Of a stretch of DNA of 64,000 bases, positions 63,324 through 64,000 are shown one piece after another. Source of the stretch: Pyrocephalus nanus (taxonomy: Eukaryota; Chordata; Aves; Passeriformes; Tyrannidae); the NCBI GenBank assembly GCA_038380795.1, contig CM076267.1, positions 10,523,501-10,587,500 on the forward strand. The letters are read 5' to 3'. The translations under genes were made by a program, and so were the position numbers. The notes below the pieces were generated by a model, which saw only the letters and a program-made list of their open reading frames with translations, was not told the origin of the DNA and ran no database searches. How positions within the stretch are numbered: position 1 is the first letter of the stretch; each line of letters starts with the position of its first letter.

Positions 63324-64000
63324 GTCTTTCAGTCTTCCAGAAATAATATGCAATGGAAAAATAATTTTTACAAGTTTTATTGCGGTCAATGATGAACATT
63401 CTCTTGAGAATAAAAAGAAACAGAGCCAATTGTCGTCTTTAAAAAGTGTCTGCCAATTCAAACCCCAAATATTTTTGTTATGGAGGGATTGTTGCTCTGA
63501 AAATAATTGATGCTGTTTGGTTGTTCTTCTTTCGTGTGGTATCAGCAGAATTTTTTGACCTGATGCTGTCCCAGTCTCAAGCTGTGGCTCAAAGCATCTG
63601 GATTCTGTGATCAGTTTTGTGAGGTAAAACAGCGAAATGTTTACGGTTTCCTTTCTAAGTGGGGACATGCACATATTTTGTTAATGACAGAGCAAAATAC
63701 TGGTGTTCATTTCATCCTGTACTTGTTCAGAGAGCTTCCTTGTGCTCCTTGATCTAAACAATCATTGTCTACCTTTCTGAATTGTTACTGAATGAAGGAT
63801 AAATGAAGGATTCGCACCTGAAAGTAGAAATGTACATCAAGTCTCACAAAGTAAGCTTCTGGTGGTGGGAAGAGGGGAGACAACTTTCTCAAAAATTTAT
63901 TTTTATTGTGTTAAATTGTTTCATGTTTCAATCCTCTACTGCTGCAAATAAAATTTATGAACAGAAAGTAGTGGCAAACAGAGGAAATGAGGCTGGCCTG

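Larger units (their letters stand above)
61686..64000 (+). other. MYLK intron, continued
   Basis: No exon or dated repeat is recognised to the end of the window. The part from about 62170 to 62660 is low in simple repeats and rich in varied AT words, the look that conserved noncoding DNA often has, but this cannot be judged from one sequence. An A15 run lies at 63309-63323 and a short direct repeat at 63032-63066. Confidence 0.7.

Noticed and set aside
1..64000. CRISPR arrays, operons, prophage or bacterial-type systems
   Set aside because: The window is clearly vertebrate: an intron-containing gene, CR1 and MIR retroelements, CpG depletion and no dense coding. No regularly spaced repeats are present.

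Overview
The window is vertebrate nuclear DNA. It is AT-rich and CpG-poor, has no dense open reading frames, and contains many decayed retroelements. A bird is the best fit. The youngest recognisable repeat (near 15.72-15.83 kb) has the typical 3' end of avian CR1 LINEs, older amniote CR1 and MIR-type fragments are scattered throughout, and the only coding exon reads almost exactly like the N-terminus of chicken myosin light chain kinase as I remember it. I cannot name the species.

One exon is certain: the first coding exon of MYLK on the + strand, at 51439-51596, with the ATG at 51447. It carries 8 bases of 5' UTR and 50 codons, has a clear acceptor and donor, and ends in phase 0 inside the first immunoglobulin-like domain. 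This start belongs to the long (about 210 kDa, non-muscle type) isoform. No second MYLK exon is visible in the remaining 12.4 kb, so the downstream intron is at least that long. Because the exon opens with an acceptor, at least one 5' UTR exon must lie upstream. Most or all of 1-51438 is therefore probably MYLK 5' intron, although I cannot locate the promoter or leader exon and part of it could be intergenic.

Layout: 1-3.1 kb unassigned; 3.1-4.9 kb a decayed minus-strand CR1-like LINE with remnants of its reverse-transcriptase ORF; 4.9-15.7 kb unassigned; 15.7 kb a younger CR1 tail; 16.4 kb a minus-strand MIR-type SINE; 17.9-18.5 kb an ancient plus-strand CR1 3' end; 24.8 kb a SINE tail; 27.0-27.3 kb another CR1 piece, followed by a segment with unusually many CpGs; 36.1-36.3 kb two short old repeats; 40.0-40.3 kb an older minus-strand CR1; 46.3-46.5 kb a minus-strand MIR; 51.1-51.35 kb a plus-strand MIR directly before the exon; 51.6-64 kb intron with a further MIR near 61.6 kb. 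Poly-A/poly-T and simple repeats are frequent.

I found no RNA gene, intact transposon, CpG island, second gene or novel multi-gene system. The conceptual ORFs of up to 160 codons are about what chance gives in 64 kb of such sequence. The points most worth a second look are a fully open, splice-flanked candidate exon at 20072-20203, the CpG-dense block at 27750-28310, and the MIR element abutting the MYLK exon.
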